In this document: positions 14,471 through 23,400 of the stretch, one piece after another
Numbering within the stretch: the first letter of the stretch is position 1
Layout of the letters: each line of letters opens with the position of its first letter
Assembly: GCA_946624335.1 (NCBI GenBank)
Contig: CAMOSA010000003.1
Span: forward strand, 1 to 30,477
DNA: 30,477 bases
DNA from: an uncultured Prevotellaceae bacterium
GTDB lineage: Bacteria; Bacteroidota; Bacteroidia; Bacteroidales; Bacteroidaceae
Direction of reading: 5' to 3'
Made by a program: the position numbers and the translations under genes
The notes under the pieces: generated by a model
What the model saw: the letters and a program-made list of their open reading frames with translations, nothing else
Told to the model about the DNA's origin: nothing
The model's database searches: none

Positions 14471-16564
14471 ATGGAACCATTGATAACGAATCCGGCGTGG
14501 ATCTTCCTCGTCATGCTGCTTGTGCTGTTGCTGGCGCCTATCATCTTCCGCCGCTTGCACGTCCCGCACATCATCGGCCTCATCGTGGCCGGTGTGTTGC
14601 TGGGTGACCATGGGTTCCATATCCTGGCGCGTGATGCCTCCTTCGAGTTGTTCGGGCAGGTCGGTATTTATTACATTATGTTCCTCGCGGGTCTCGAGAT
14701 GGATATGGGCAGCTTCCGCCGCCATGGCCGCTCTGGTGCCCTGTTCGGCCTGCTGACGTTCCTTATCCCGGGTCTCGTGGGCCTGCTCACGGCGCTGTAT
14801 GTCCTCCATTTCAGTCTCGAGACGTCGCTGCTGCTGAGCTGCATCCTGGCTTCGCATACGCTGGTGACCTATCCCATCGTCGGGCGCTACGGCCTGGGCA
14901 AGCATCCGAGTGTCGTCTATTCCATCATAGCTACCGCCATAGCCTCCTTCAGTGCGCTGCTGCTCTTGGCCATCGTCGTGCAGAACGAGCGCGGCGGCGG
15001 CGACGTGTGGTACTGGCTGCGCTTCGCGGCCGGCATTGCATTGTACATCGTCACCGTGGCATGGGCCTTCCCGAAGATAGGGCGATGGTTCCTGCGCAGA
15101 AACGAGGACGCCGTGACGCAGTACGTCTTCGTGCTTGTCATGGTCTTCGTCGGAGCCTGCCTGGCCATGACCGTAGGACTTGAGGGACTGCTCGGCGCCT
15201 TCCTGGCAGGACTGGTGCTGAACCGCGTCATCCCGCATGGCGGTCCCTTGATGACACGCATAGAATTCGTAGGCAACGCGCTCTTCGTGCCCTGGTTCCT
15301 CGTGGGTGTCGGCATGATCATCGACGTGGGCATAGTCTTGCGTGACACCAGCATCCTGATGATGTGTGGCGTCATCATCGTGGCTGCCACGATAGGCAAG
15401 TGGCTGGCAGCGCTCGTGATGCAGCGCCTCGACCGTCTTTCGCGTGCCGACCGTCTGATCATGTTCGGCCTGACCAATTCCCACGCTGCCGGAGCTTTGG
15501 CCATCGTGATGATCGGCACACAGCCCGGGGTGGAACTCATGGACGTGCGGGTGCTTAATGTCACCGTCATCCTCATCCTCTTCTCTTGCATCGTTAGTTC
15601 GCTGGCCACAGGACAGGGAGCGCGGCGTCTGGCACTCCGCACCAACGAGCTGGAGCGTAACCGAGGCAGCTATCACGGTAAGTGCCTGACGGCCTATGCG
15701 TACCCTGAGACCGTGGACCCCCTGACGCAGCTTTCCATCATGATCCGCAACCCGCGCATCCCCGACAGCTTCATGGGCCTGGCGGTGTCGATGGACGACG
15801 ACCCTGACGACAGCCTGCGGGCACAGGGCGAGCATAACCTGGAACGGGCCCGACAGATCGCTGCGGCGGCCGACGTCACGATGTCCACCATGAGCCGTAT
15901 CAGTTCCAACGTGGCCAGTGCCATCACTCATACAATGAAAGAGGTGGATGCCGGCGAGGTCATCCTCGGCCTGCACGAGGATGGAGGACGGCTGTCAGGG
16001 CGCCTCGGCGTCGTGGCGCAGAGCGTGCTGGCAACGACCCACCGCGAGGTGTTGCTCGTGCGGCTACCCCTGCCGCTGGGCACGCTCCGCCGGATCGTTG
16101 TCGCCGTGCCGCCGATGGCCGAGTATGAGGTCGGTTTCTACAAATGGCTTGAACACCTCTGCCGCATCGGCGAACTCACGGCACAACCCATGTACTTCCA
16201 TACCATCGGCGACACAGGCTACTATATTCGCGAATATCTCGGCAAACACCACCCGTCAGTCACGATGGACGTGCAGGTCGAGCACGGCTTCGGCAGCCTG
16301 CTGACACGTCTGCCTCAGGAGATGCAACATGACGACCTCCTGGTCATCGTGACCGCACGCGCCGGTTTCATCTCGCATACCCCAGCGCTGAATACCCTTC
16401 CGGCCTATCTGGCACGCCATTTCGGACAGGCGGGCGTCATCCTGCTCTATCCCGACCAGTACGGTGATCCTCAAGACTCTCTCTCTGTCTTTGCGCCCAA
16501 CGGACAGAGCGTGACGCAACGTCAGTTGCGCTTCGAACAATGGCTTCAACGCCTGCGGAACTAA
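14471..16564 (+). CDS. CPA2-family cation:proton antiporter with C-terminal cytoplasmic domain
   Basis: A 697-residue protein. The first ~390 residues form about 12 membrane spans of the Na+/H+ exchanger fold (PHIIGLIVAGVLLGDHG; FLAGLEMDMGSFRRHG; a GLEGLLGAFLAGLVLNR block; NSHAAGALAIVMIG). The remaining ~300 residues are soluble and resemble two universal-stress-protein-like regions. The transporter probably exchanges K+ or Na+ for protons across the inner membrane. KefB/KefC-type TrkA-N domains were not recognised, so regulation differs from Kef. The start at 14471 is preferred over an in-frame TTG at 14450, which overlaps the promoter. A LolD-like ATPase follows after 37 bp. The transported ion is not determinable. 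Confidence 0.88.
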   Translation: MEPLITNPAWIFLVMLLVLLLAPIIFRRLHVPHIIGLIVAGVLLGDHGFHILARDASFELFGQVGIYYIMFLAGLEMDMGSFRRHGRSGALFGLLTFLIPGLVGLLTALYVLHFSLETSLLLSCILASHTLVTYPIVGRYGLGKHPSVVYSIIATAIASFSALLLLAIVVQNERGGGDVWYWLRFAAGIALYIVTVAWAFPKIGRWFLRRNEDAVTQYVFVLVMVFVGACLAMTVGLEGLLGAFLAGLVLNRVIPHGGPLMTRIEFVGNALFVPWFLVGVGMIIDVGIVLRDTSILMMCGVIIVAATIGKWLAALVMQRLDRLSRADRLIMFGLTNSHAAGALAIVMIGTQPGVELMDVRVLNVTVILILFSCIVSSLATGQGARRLALRTNELERNRGSYHGKCLTAYAYPETVDPLTQLSIMIRNPRIPDSFMGLAVSMDDDPDDSLRAQGEHNLERARQIAAAADVTMSTMSRISSNVASAITHTMKEVDAGEVILGLHEDGGRLSGRLGVVAQSVLATTHREVLLVRLPLPLGTLRRIVVAVPPMAEYEVGFYKWLEHLCRIGELTAQPMYFHTIGDTGYYIREYLGKHHPSVTMDVQVEHGFGSLLTRLPQEMQHDDLLVIVTARAGFISHTPALNTLPAYLARHFGQAGVILLYPDQYGDPQDSLSVFAPNGQSVTQRQLRFEQWLQRLRN

Positions 16565-16601
16565 CTCACATTGCTTTAATCCTTATATTTCATTCCTTCC
16601 G

Positions 16602-17354
16602 ATGATACATCTACGACATATCACTAAGTCCTTTGGCACGCTGCAAGTGCTCAAAGGTATCGACCTCGACATCGCCAAAGGCGAGATTGTCAGCATCGTA
16701 GGCCCCAGCGGTGCCGGCAAGACCACGCTGCTGCAGATCATGGGTACGCTCGACACTGCTGACGGCGGTAGCGTTATGATCGGCGACACCGATGTCAGCC
16801 GTCTCTCGCAGCGCAGTCTGGCCCGCTTCCGCGGTCAGCACATAGGCTTCGTGTTCCAGTTCCATCAGCTCCTGCCCGAGTTCACGGCGCTGGAGAACGT
16901 GATGATTCCTGCGCTCATAGCCGGCGTCGGCCGCAGCGAAGCCCGACAGCGTGCTACGGAGCTGCTCGGGTTCATGGGGCTGGCTGAGCGTGCTACGCAC
17001 AAGCCGTCACAACTCTCGGGCGGCGAGAAGCAACGTGTCGCTGTGGCACGTGCCCTCGTCAACCGCCCTGACGTCATTCTCGCCGACGAGCCAAGCGGCA
17101 GCCTCGATAGTGCCAACAAAGCCGAGCTCCACGCCCTGTTCTTCCGCCTGCGCGACGAGATGGGGCAGACCTTCGTCATCGTCACACATGACGAACAGCT
17201 CGCCGCCACCACCGACCGCACCATCCATCTGAAGGACGGAAGGGTCATCGGTACGACAGAACCACACATGACCACTGCCGCACCGGAAGGTCAGGACATG
17301 ACGGAAGAGCCACTAGACACGGATGCACCGGCATCTCAAAGCCTCACGATATGA
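16602..17354 (+). CDS. LolD-type ABC transporter ATP-binding protein
   Basis: A 250-residue ATPase of the LolD/MacB/FtsE group. Walker A is GPSGAGKTT (34-42), the Q-loop lies in FVFQFHQLLPEFTALENV, the signature is LSGGEKQ (138-144), Walker B is VILADEP (158-164) and the switch histidine lies in IVTHDEQ. FQFHQLLPEFTALENVMIPAL is characteristic of lipoprotein-releasing LolD. It would power release of outer-membrane lipoproteins with a LolC/E permease, which is not encoded here. The last 30 residues are an acidic, low-complexity tail not typical of LolD. Its stop overlaps the next start as ATGA. Confidence 0.88.
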   Translation: MIHLRHITKSFGTLQVLKGIDLDIAKGEIVSIVGPSGAGKTTLLQIMGTLDTADGGSVMIGDTDVSRLSQRSLARFRGQHIGFVFQFHQLLPEFTALENVMIPALIAGVGRSEARQRATELLGFMGLAERATHKPSQLSGGEKQRVAVARALVNRPDVILADEPSGSLDSANKAELHALFFRLRDEMGQTFVIVTHDEQLAATTDRTIHLKDGRVIGTTEPHMTTAAPEGQDMTEEPLDTDAPASQSLTI

Positions 17355-18262
17355 GCCCCAACAGCCACGAAAACCATCACGCTATGGAACATCAGAACCT
17401 CACACCGCAAAAGGATAGGACAAGGGTCCGTCTCGGACAGATGAATCACCTCGCCGTCAAACGCTCGGCACCCCAAGGACTCTATCTTGCGGGTGGGCCG
17501 GAAGATATCCTGCTGCCCGCTAAATATGTGCCTTCGGGTACCCAGATAGGCGATGAAATCGACGTTTTTGTCTATCTCGACAGCGAAGAGCGCCTCGTCG
17601 CAACCACCGAGACGCCGCTGGCACAAGTCGGTGACTTCGCATGGTTGCAAGTCTCGTGGGTGAACAATTTTGGCGCTTTCCTCAATTGGGGGCTGATGAA
17701 AGACCTATTCGTGCCGTTCCGCGAACAGAAGATGAAGATGCAGAAGGGCAACTATTACCTCGTGCATCTTCATGTCGATCCCGAGACGTACCGTATCGTC
17801 GCGTCGGCTAAGGTCGAGCGTTATCTTGCCGACGACTACCCGCCCTATCATGGGGGCGATGAGGTGCATTTGCTCATCTGGCAGAAGACAGACCTCGGGT
17901 TCAAGGCTATCGTCGACAATAAATATGCCGGCCTGCTCTTCGATGACGAGATCTTCAGGCATCTGCACAGCGGCGATCGTGTCACGGCTTACGTCAAGCA
18001 GGTGCGGCCCGACGGCAAGATTGACCTCAGTCTTCAGAAGAAGGGACAGCGTGCTGTGGTCGATTTCAGCGAGACGCTTCTTCGTCACCTGCAGGTCAAC
18101 GGAGGGCGCACACCGCTCGGCGACAAGAGTCCCGCCGAAGAGATCTATGCGGTCTTTGGCGTCAGCAAGAAGGTCTTCAAGAAAGCTGTCGGTGACCTCT
18201 ACAAGCGGCACCTCATCGCCATTCAGCCTGACGGTTTGCAGTTGTTGCCGGCGCAACCGTGA
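17351..18262 (+). CDS. CvfB-family S1 RNA-binding protein
   Basis: A 303-residue protein with S1-like OB domains followed by a C-terminal winged helix. Recognisable segments are GQMNHLAVKRSAPQGLYLAG, ILLPAKYVPSGTQIGDEIDVFVYLDSEERLVATTETP (shared with YitL/CvfB), WVNNFGAFLNWGLMKDLFVPFREQ (an S1 domain) and a final FGVSKKVFKKAVGDLYKRHLI helix pair. CvfB proteins bind RNA and affect virulence-factor expression in Staphylococcus; the role in Bacteroidetes is not established. It is translationally coupled to the LolD-like gene. ATGs at 17384 or 17441 are possible alternative starts. It converges with prmC across only 32 bp. Confidence 0.87.
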   Translation: MSPNSHENHHAMEHQNLTPQKDRTRVRLGQMNHLAVKRSAPQGLYLAGGPEDILLPAKYVPSGTQIGDEIDVFVYLDSEERLVATTETPLAQVGDFAWLQVSWVNNFGAFLNWGLMKDLFVPFREQKMKMQKGNYYLVHLHVDPETYRIVASAKVERYLADDYPPYHGGDEVHLLIWQKTDLGFKAIVDNKYAGLLFDDEIFRHLHSGDRVTAYVKQVRPDGKIDLSLQKKGQRAVVDFSETLLRHLQVNGGRTPLGDKSPAEEIYAVFGVSKKVFKKAVGDLYKRHLIAIQPDGLQLLPAQP

Positions 18263-18294
18263 CCGTGCTATGGGCTTCGGCTGTGCCGTTACCG

Positions 18295-19218
18295 CTAATG
18301 GCAGCTCCTGTTTGCTGCTCGTGCACGTAAGAACCGTGGCCTCCCAAACTGGTCATCGCGAAGTGTGACGTCAGTGTAGCCTTCTTCGATGAAAAGCTGG
18401 CGGGTTGGTTCGGCAAGGGCTGCATTGAGCTCTGTCATGACGAAACCGTCAGTGGCGAGCCTCTGCCGGGCGATGCGGGCAATGGCACGATAGAAGCAGA
18501 GGGGGTCGTCGTCGGGGACGAAGAGAGCGATGGAAGGCTCGTGGTCAAGGACTGTGGGGACGATGTCGGAGGCTTCTGACTGACGCACGTAGGGTGGGTT
18601 GGCAATGATGAGGCTGGAGCACACATCGTCAAAATAGGATTGGGGGCTGCCCTCGGCGGCGCATGATGATTGCAGGATGTCTTGTTGAAGAAAGGTGACG
18701 TTGGTGGCACCCATGACGGCTGCATTGTGGCGTGCCACGTCAAGAGCAGCGTCGCTGATATCAACGGCTAAGACATGCGCTTGAGGAAATGTCAGGGCAA
18801 GAGTGATGGCGATGCAGCCTGATCCGGTACAGAAGTCAATGAGGCTGAACGGCGTGGAAACGTGACGCTTAGGCGTATCGGTAGCCAGCGGCGTGACGGC
18901 TTGAAGTGTGTCAATGGCCCAGTGCACCAGTTCTGAGGTCTCGGGGCGGGGGATAAGGACATCGGGAGTGACACGGAAACGGAGCCCGCAAAAGTCAGCA
19001 TAGCCCAGGACATGCTGAACGGGAGCGCCAGTGAGGAGTTGGTGAGCAATTTTTTCGAGTTCTGCGAGGTCGGTTGAGGATAATTCAGTATCTTTGCCGA
19101 GCAAAAGGTCTGTTTGGGTGAGGTGGAAACGTTCCTCCATCACCATCCGGACGATGGCGCGAGCCTCGCCAGCTCCATGGAGTGGCGTGAGCGCCGCTAT
19201 GAGTTGTCGATGATTCAT
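18295..19218 (-). CDS. prmC: Release factor glutamine methyltransferase PrmC
   Basis: A 307-residue SAM-dependent methyltransferase that modifies the glutamine of the GGQ motif in peptide-chain release factors. The N-terminal helical domain is followed by LIPRPETSELVHW (88-100), the SAM site DFCTGSGCIAI (128-138), the acidic VDISDAALDVARHN loop and the catalytic NPPY (207-210). Two small insertions (TDTPKRHVSTPF and AAEGSPQSYFDDVCS) make it slightly longer than average. The frame is open upstream to 19434, but 19218 is the conserved start and lies only 4 nt from a -7 element. It is divergent from ribD, an arrangement I recall from other Bacteroidales. Confidence 0.94.
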   Translation of the reverse strand: MNHRQLIAALTPLHGAGEARAIVRMVMEERFHLTQTDLLLGKDTELSSTDLAELEKIAHQLLTGAPVQHVLGYADFCGLRFRVTPDVLIPRPETSELVHWAIDTLQAVTPLATDTPKRHVSTPFSLIDFCTGSGCIAITLALTFPQAHVLAVDISDAALDVARHNAAVMGATNVTFLQQDILQSSCAAEGSPQSYFDDVCSSLIIANPPYVRQSEASDIVPTVLDHEPSIALFVPDDDPLCFYRAIARIARQRLATDGFVMTELNAALAEPTRQLFIEEGYTDVTLRDDQFGRPRFLRARAANRSCH

Positions 19219-19222
19219 GGGG

Positions 19223-19230
19223 CAAAGGTA
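19223..19230 (-). promoter_or_regulatory. Bacteroidetes -7 element directly in front of prmC (leaderless mRNA likely)
   Basis: The minus strand reads TACCTTTG followed by CCCC and then the prmC ATG. If this element is used, transcription would begin at or next to the start codon. Confidence 0.6.
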
Positions 19231-19318
19231 GCGATTTTTGCTGAAAGTGGTGCGCTGATTGTTGAAAAAATAACCGTTATACGAGTAAAAAGATAAATCT
19301 TCGAAATAGACATTTGAG

Positions 19319-20293
19319 ATGACGACAGATGAACGATTTATGATGCGTTGTCTGCAGCTCGCACGTCGTGGCAGCCTGACAACAGCCCCTAACCCAATGG
19401 TGGGCGCAGTCATCGTGCATGACGGCCGGATCATCGGCGAGGGATGGCATCGCGCTTACGGCGGTCCACATGCCGAGGTCAATGCCGTGCGTTCCGTTCG
19501 GCCCGCTGACAGGGCTCTGCTTCACGCTGCGACAATCTATGTGAGCCTTGAGCCCTGCTCGCATTGGGGCAAGACACCGCCCTGTGCCGAGCTGCTGGTG
19601 GAGAAAGGATTCCGTCGTGTGGTGGTCGGGAGTAGTGATCCTAACGCTAAGGTCTGCGGGCGAGGCATTGCTCGATTACGCGAAGCCGGTGCCGAGGTCG
19701 TGGTCGGTGTGCTGGAGGAAGAATGTCGGTGGCTCAACCGCAAGTTCTTCACGCAGCATGAGTTACGCCGGCCGTATGTGACGCTGAAATGGGCGGAGAG
19801 CGCCGACGGATTCATGGATCGTTGTCGCATGAGCCACGCTGACGGCGAAGCCGTACGCTTCTCTACGCCCTGGACGCAGATGCTCGTCCACCGCCTGCGC
19901 GCCACTCATGAAGCCATCCTCGTGGGCCATCGTACATGGGAGCTGGATCAACCGAGCTTGACGACCCGTATGTGGCCTGGTCGTAACCCTTTGCGGATCG
20001 TGCTGCAAGGCAAGCGCCTGACGTCTGTCGGCGAGGAGCCGTCACCCGATGTGGTTGCCGTCTCCTCATTGGATGATTGCCTTCGCCCTCTTCGTCTGAG
20101 CAGCGGAGAGACGCGAGAGGTCCAGTCGATTCTTGTCGAAGGTGGGGCTCAGACCCTTCAGTCATTCATTGACGCAGACCTCTGGGATGAGGCATATGTC
20201 GAACGTTCCGCCATCGTGTTGGGTGACGGCGTGAGGGCTCCGCAATTCCAAACAGACCCTAAAGGGAGGCCTATACACGTTAATTTTGCCTAA
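19319..20293 (+). CDS. ribD: Bifunctional riboflavin deaminase/reductase RibD
   Basis: A 324-residue enzyme for two steps of riboflavin synthesis: deamination of the diaminopyrimidine product of GTP cyclohydrolase II, then NADPH reduction of the ribose chain. The N-terminal deaminase has PNPMVGAVIV, the zinc site H51-A-E53 and C80/C89 in EPCSHWGKTPPC. The C-terminal reductase begins RPYVTLKWAESADGFM and includes ILVGHRTWELDQPSLTTR and ILVEGGAQTLQSFI. Length is slightly short but all motifs are present. No other rib genes are adjacent. It is divergent from prmC; no good -7 box was found for ribD. Confidence 0.96.
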   Translation: MTTDERFMMRCLQLARRGSLTTAPNPMVGAVIVHDGRIIGEGWHRAYGGPHAEVNAVRSVRPADRALLHAATIYVSLEPCSHWGKTPPCAELLVEKGFRRVVVGSSDPNAKVCGRGIARLREAGAEVVVGVLEEECRWLNRKFFTQHELRRPYVTLKWAESADGFMDRCRMSHADGEAVRFSTPWTQMLVHRLRATHEAILVGHRTWELDQPSLTTRMWPGRNPLRIVLQGKRLTSVGEEPSPDVVAVSSLDDCLRPLRLSSGETREVQSILVEGGAQTLQSFIDADLWDEAYVERSAIVLGDGVRAPQFQTDPKGRPIHVNFA

Positions 20294-20353
20294 TAACAGG
20301 CTGTAAAAGTCGTTTTTTATACCTTTATATTTCGTCCGCGCGAGAAAAAGCAG

Positions 20354-20361
20354 TACTTTTG
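20354..20361 (+). promoter_or_regulatory. Bacteroidetes -7 promoter element for the DUF6242-bamA cluster
   Basis: TACTTTTG matches TAnnTTTG and lies 28 nt upstream of the lipoprotein start. A TTTCG at 20329-20333, about 20 bp upstream, may be a degenerate -33 box. Confidence 0.5.
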
Positions 20362-20389
20362 CAGTCGCTTTTAACCCGAAAAGACTGAC

Positions 20390-21784
20390 ATGAATAAAAC
20401 GATATATGCGCTGTTGATGCTCGTAGCTGTTGCTACGGGCTTCCTCGCGTGCAGCAGTGACAATGATGAAGTGGAACTGACGAGCGACTGTTTCATCAGC
20501 TCATTCCAGATGACAGCCGTCCGGCGTGTCGTCACGACAACGGCTACCTCTGGTGCTGACAGCACCTACTATACGACGACGAATGCCTCGTCGATGCGGA
20601 TGCGCATTGATCAACTCGGCGGCACCATCACTAATGTCGACCTCCTGCCCACGGGCTCTCTCCTGGACAAGGTGCTGGTGACCGTTGCCGGTAAGGGCAC
20701 GATCGCTTATGCTCCTGCCGCCGATACGACGTCGTGGACGTTGCATCAGGCGAAGGACAGCATTGATTTCACCGATACGGTCATCTTCCGCGTCATCGCC
20801 AGCAACGGCAATGGCTACCGCGACTATCGAGTGAAGCTGCGTGTCCGTGACAATGATGCCTCGGGCTATACGTGGAACAAGGTCGGCACAGTAGAGGATA
20901 TGCCTGCTGCCACCTCGTCGAAGTTGCTGTTTCATCCTTCCCAGGATGGCACTTCCGTGCGTCCTTTGTTGTTCATCAGTGATGACGAGGGTAATACTTA
21001 TGTCAGCCATCCTTCAGTCGATGTGTCATCTGAGGCGGACGTAGCCATGACCAATTGGCGCACGACGCCTTGCCAAGGTTTCCCCGGTGGCGACGTCCGC
21101 AGCGTTGTCAGCTTTAGCGGTAGCCTTTGGGCAACCGATGCCGATGGCCTCGTCTACCGCTCGCTCACAGGTGAGACCTGGGAACGCGTGGCGCAAAGCA
21201 CGGCTTCTGACGGTCTGCGACTTTTCGCTGCTTCTGAAACTGCTCTCTATGCCATGGCCACCAACGAGGCGTCGTCGATGGTCGTGACTTCGGCAGACGG
21301 AGCATCCTGGCAGGCTATGTCTGCTGAGAGTGATGTGTTCGGGGCGTCTGTCGCTGGCACGGCTTACACCCAGGACAATGGCAATCATCGCGTCATGCTC
21401 ATGACAACGCCCGTTGTCGGCAACACGGCCGACGGCCTTTCCGTATGGAACCTGCTTGAAGGCAGCGGCGAGGCGTGGTTCTGCTTTAACGACGGCAGTG
21501 TCGCGAACGCGCTGCCGAGGTGGGAGCACCCTGTCGTCTTGCCTTACAACGGATGGCTCATCGCCTTTGGCGGCAGCTCAGCCGATGGCGCACATACACC
21601 TCTTGACGCTCTATACATCAGTCGCGATAACGGCATCAATTGGCAGACAGACAGCAACCTGAAGGCGCCCGATGGATTGAAAGGCTCGAGTGAGGTCATC
21701 TCAGCTGCCGCTTACGGAGAGTACGTATGGGTCGTGGCTGGCGATGCGCTGTGGACGCTGCGCTATAACAGCGTTGGCGAATAG
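20390..21784 (+). CDS. DUF6242-like lipoprotein of the outer-membrane biogenesis cluster
   Basis: A 464-residue predicted lipoprotein. The signal peptide ends in the lipobox GFLAC with C21 as the lipid anchor, followed by SSDNDEVE, an acidic start that often accompanies outer-membrane or surface lipoproteins in Bacteroidetes. Residues about 30-160 are a beta-sandwich-like region, and from about 165 there are repeated short blades (WNKVGTVEDMPA, SLWATDADGLVYRSLTGETWERV, YISRDNGINWQTDSNLKAPDG) that suggest a beta-propeller resembling sortilin/BNR repeats. I recall such DUF6242 proteins upstream of DUF6089 and uppS in Bacteroides. The function is unknown. A role in envelope assembly is suggested only by position. 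Confidence 0.75.
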   Translation: MNKTIYALLMLVAVATGFLACSSDNDEVELTSDCFISSFQMTAVRRVVTTTATSGADSTYYTTTNASSMRMRIDQLGGTITNVDLLPTGSLLDKVLVTVAGKGTIAYAPAADTTSWTLHQAKDSIDFTDTVIFRVIASNGNGYRDYRVKLRVRDNDASGYTWNKVGTVEDMPAATSSKLLFHPSQDGTSVRPLLFISDDEGNTYVSHPSVDVSSEADVAMTNWRTTPCQGFPGGDVRSVVSFSGSLWATDADGLVYRSLTGETWERVAQSTASDGLRLFAASETALYAMATNEASSMVVTSADGASWQAMSAESDVFGASVAGTAYTQDNGNHRVMLMTTPVVGNTADGLSVWNLLEGSGEAWFCFNDGSVANALPRWEHPVVLPYNGWLIAFGGSSADGAHTPLDALYISRDNGINWQTDSNLKAPDGLKGSSEVISAAAYGEYVWVVAGDALWTLRYNSVGE

Positions 21785-21856
21785 CCGAACGCCCTGCCGA
21801 GAGGAGCTGTGGCAACAGGTGACAACAGAAAGTAGTATCACACATCAAAGGAAGAC

Positions 21857-22582
21857 ATGAATCGTCGCATATCGTTCGTCATCGTCGCCTTGCTTGTGGC
21901 CGCAACGGCACGGGCTCAGGTCGGTGACCTGTTGGAGTACCAGCAGGAAATCGGCGGTGGCATAGGCGTGAGCAGCTACTTGGGTGATGCCGGCGGCGGC
22001 TGGCTGAAGAAGCCCGGTTTCATGGCTTCACTCATCTGGCGACGTAATCTGAATCCGCGTATGTCGGTGAAGTGCAATGTCGGTTACGGGCATATCAGTG
22101 GTAGTAGCGAAGGCATCTTTATCCCCGAGGATGCAATGAGCCAGACGCCAGAAGGCGGCACGGCCGCTCGCCCGATCACCTTCAGCAGGGGGCTCGTCGA
22201 CTTCGGTGCTCAGTTTGAGTTCAACTTCCTCGGCTACGGCATCGGTGCGGCATACAAGGGCGTGAAACGCTGGACGCCATATCTGCTCGGCGGCGCAGGC
22301 ATCACCATCGCTACCGGTGGCGGAGCACCCGCAGCAGGAGCGTTCACCATCCCCCTTGGCGCAGGCTTTCGCTACAAGCTGAAGCCACGCCTGAACATCG
22401 GCTTCGAGTGGTCTGTCAACTTCACGACGAGCGATCGTCTCGACGATGCCGGCGGGCCAACGCATCTCAACGACCCCTATGGCGTGGAGAGCGGGATGTT
22501 CAAGAACAAGGACTGTTACATGAAGACGTTTGTCTTCCTGACCTATGATATATCACCAAAGTATAGAAAGTGCAATAATTGA
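21857..22582 (+). CDS. DUF6089-family outer-membrane beta-barrel protein
   Basis: A 241-residue protein with a signal peptide (LLVAATARAQ) and alternating amphipathic strands such as IGGGIGVSSYLGDAGG, FMASLIWRRNLNPRMSVKCNVGYGHISG, FEFNFLGYGIG and YLLGGAGITIATGGG. These fit an eight-stranded OmpA/OmpW-like barrel. Glycine and aromatic residues alternate at strand ends and the last strand is MKTFVFLTYDISPKY. The family is usually encoded directly before uppS and bamA in Bacteroidales; its function is not established. GGAAG-like purines just before the ATG (AAAGGAAGAC) may help initiation. The uppS gene follows after 30 bp. Confidence 0.82.
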   Translation: MNRRISFVIVALLVAATARAQVGDLLEYQQEIGGGIGVSSYLGDAGGGWLKKPGFMASLIWRRNLNPRMSVKCNVGYGHISGSSEGIFIPEDAMSQTPEGGTAARPITFSRGLVDFGAQFEFNFLGYGIGAAYKGVKRWTPYLLGGAGITIATGGGAPAAGAFTIPLGAGFRYKLKPRLNIGFEWSVNFTTSDRLDDAGGPTHLNDPYGVESGMFKNKDCYMKTFVFLTYDISPKYRKCNN

Positions 22583-22612
22583 TAGAGTTAAGGAAAATAA
22601 TATATAGCTGCC

Positions 22613-23371
22613 ATGGTCGAACTAGATAAGAACCGAATACCCAAGCACATCGCCATCATCATGGATGGCAATGGCCGCTGGGCGAAAGCTAAGGGACAGC
22701 CCCGCACGACGGGTCACGTCCAAGGGGTGGAGACGGTACGCACAATCACTGAGGAGTGTGTCCGTCTGGGTGTCAGGTATCTGACGCTCTACACCTTCTC
22801 TACCGAGAACTGGAACCGCCCCGTCGAGGAAGTTAAAGCGTTGATGGGACTCCTCTTCGACAACCTGAAGGACGATATGTTCATGAAGAATAATGTGGGC
22901 TTCCGTGTCATCGGTGACATCTCTCGGTTGCCAAGCGAGATACAGACGAGGATTCGTGAGATGGAGCAACTCACAGTTCACAATGATGCCATGACGTTGG
23001 TACTGGCCCTCAGCTATTCTGCGCGATGGGAGATTGCAAAGGCTTGTCGCGATATCTATGTCGATATGCAGAGCCCTGCCTTCAGCGGGAAGACTGAGGA
23101 CGATATCACCGAGGCCTTCGTGTCGCGTTATATGCAGACCGCTTTCATGCCCGATCCCGACCTGCTCATACGCACTGGCGGCGAGCAGCGTGTGAGCAAT
23201 TTCCTGCTGTGGCAGATTGCATACTCAGAGCTCTATTTCACTGACACCTATTGGCCCGATTTCAACATCGAGCAGCTGCACGCAGCAATCGCTGACTACC
23301 AGTCGCGCGAACGGCGCTATGGTAAGACGAGCGAACAGCTGCAGCCCCAACCTCTCCATAAGGAGAACTAA
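22613..23371 (+). CDS. uppS: Isoprenyl (undecaprenyl) diphosphate synthase
   Basis: A 252-residue cis-prenyltransferase that condenses isopentenyl diphosphate onto farnesyl diphosphate to make the C55 carrier for peptidoglycan and surface glycans. The signature HIAIIMDGNGRWAKAKG carries catalytic D18. YLTLYTFSTENWNRP, RVIGDISRLP, LALSYSARWEI and the C-terminal PDPDLLIRTGGEQRVSNFLLWQIAYSE with the RTGGE/RxSNF substrate-binding residues are all present. Length is normal. It sits between DUF6089 and bamA, with 29 bp to bamA, as in many Bacteroidales. The start is fixed by MVELDKNRIPKHIA. Confidence 0.97.
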   Translation: MVELDKNRIPKHIAIIMDGNGRWAKAKGQPRTTGHVQGVETVRTITEECVRLGVRYLTLYTFSTENWNRPVEEVKALMGLLFDNLKDDMFMKNNVGFRVIGDISRLPSEIQTRIREMEQLTVHNDAMTLVLALSYSARWEIAKACRDIYVDMQSPAFSGKTEDDITEAFVSRYMQTAFMPDPDLLIRTGGEQRVSNFLLWQIAYSELYFTDTYWPDFNIEQLHAAIADYQSRERRYGKTSEQLQPQPLHKEN

Positions 23372-23400
23372 TCCGCTTATAGCATCATAGATTACAGCCC

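Noticed and set aside
14381..15976. Long minus-strand open frame of 531 codons opposite the CPA2 antiporter
   Set aside because: It mirrors the antiporter gene, is His/Asp/Glu/Gln-rich as expected for the antisense of a membrane-protein gene, and has no recognisable domain.
19219..19434. N-terminal extension of PrmC
   Set aside because: The extra 72 codons overlap the ribD start and the prmC promoter element; the conserved family start is MNHRQLIAAL at 19218.
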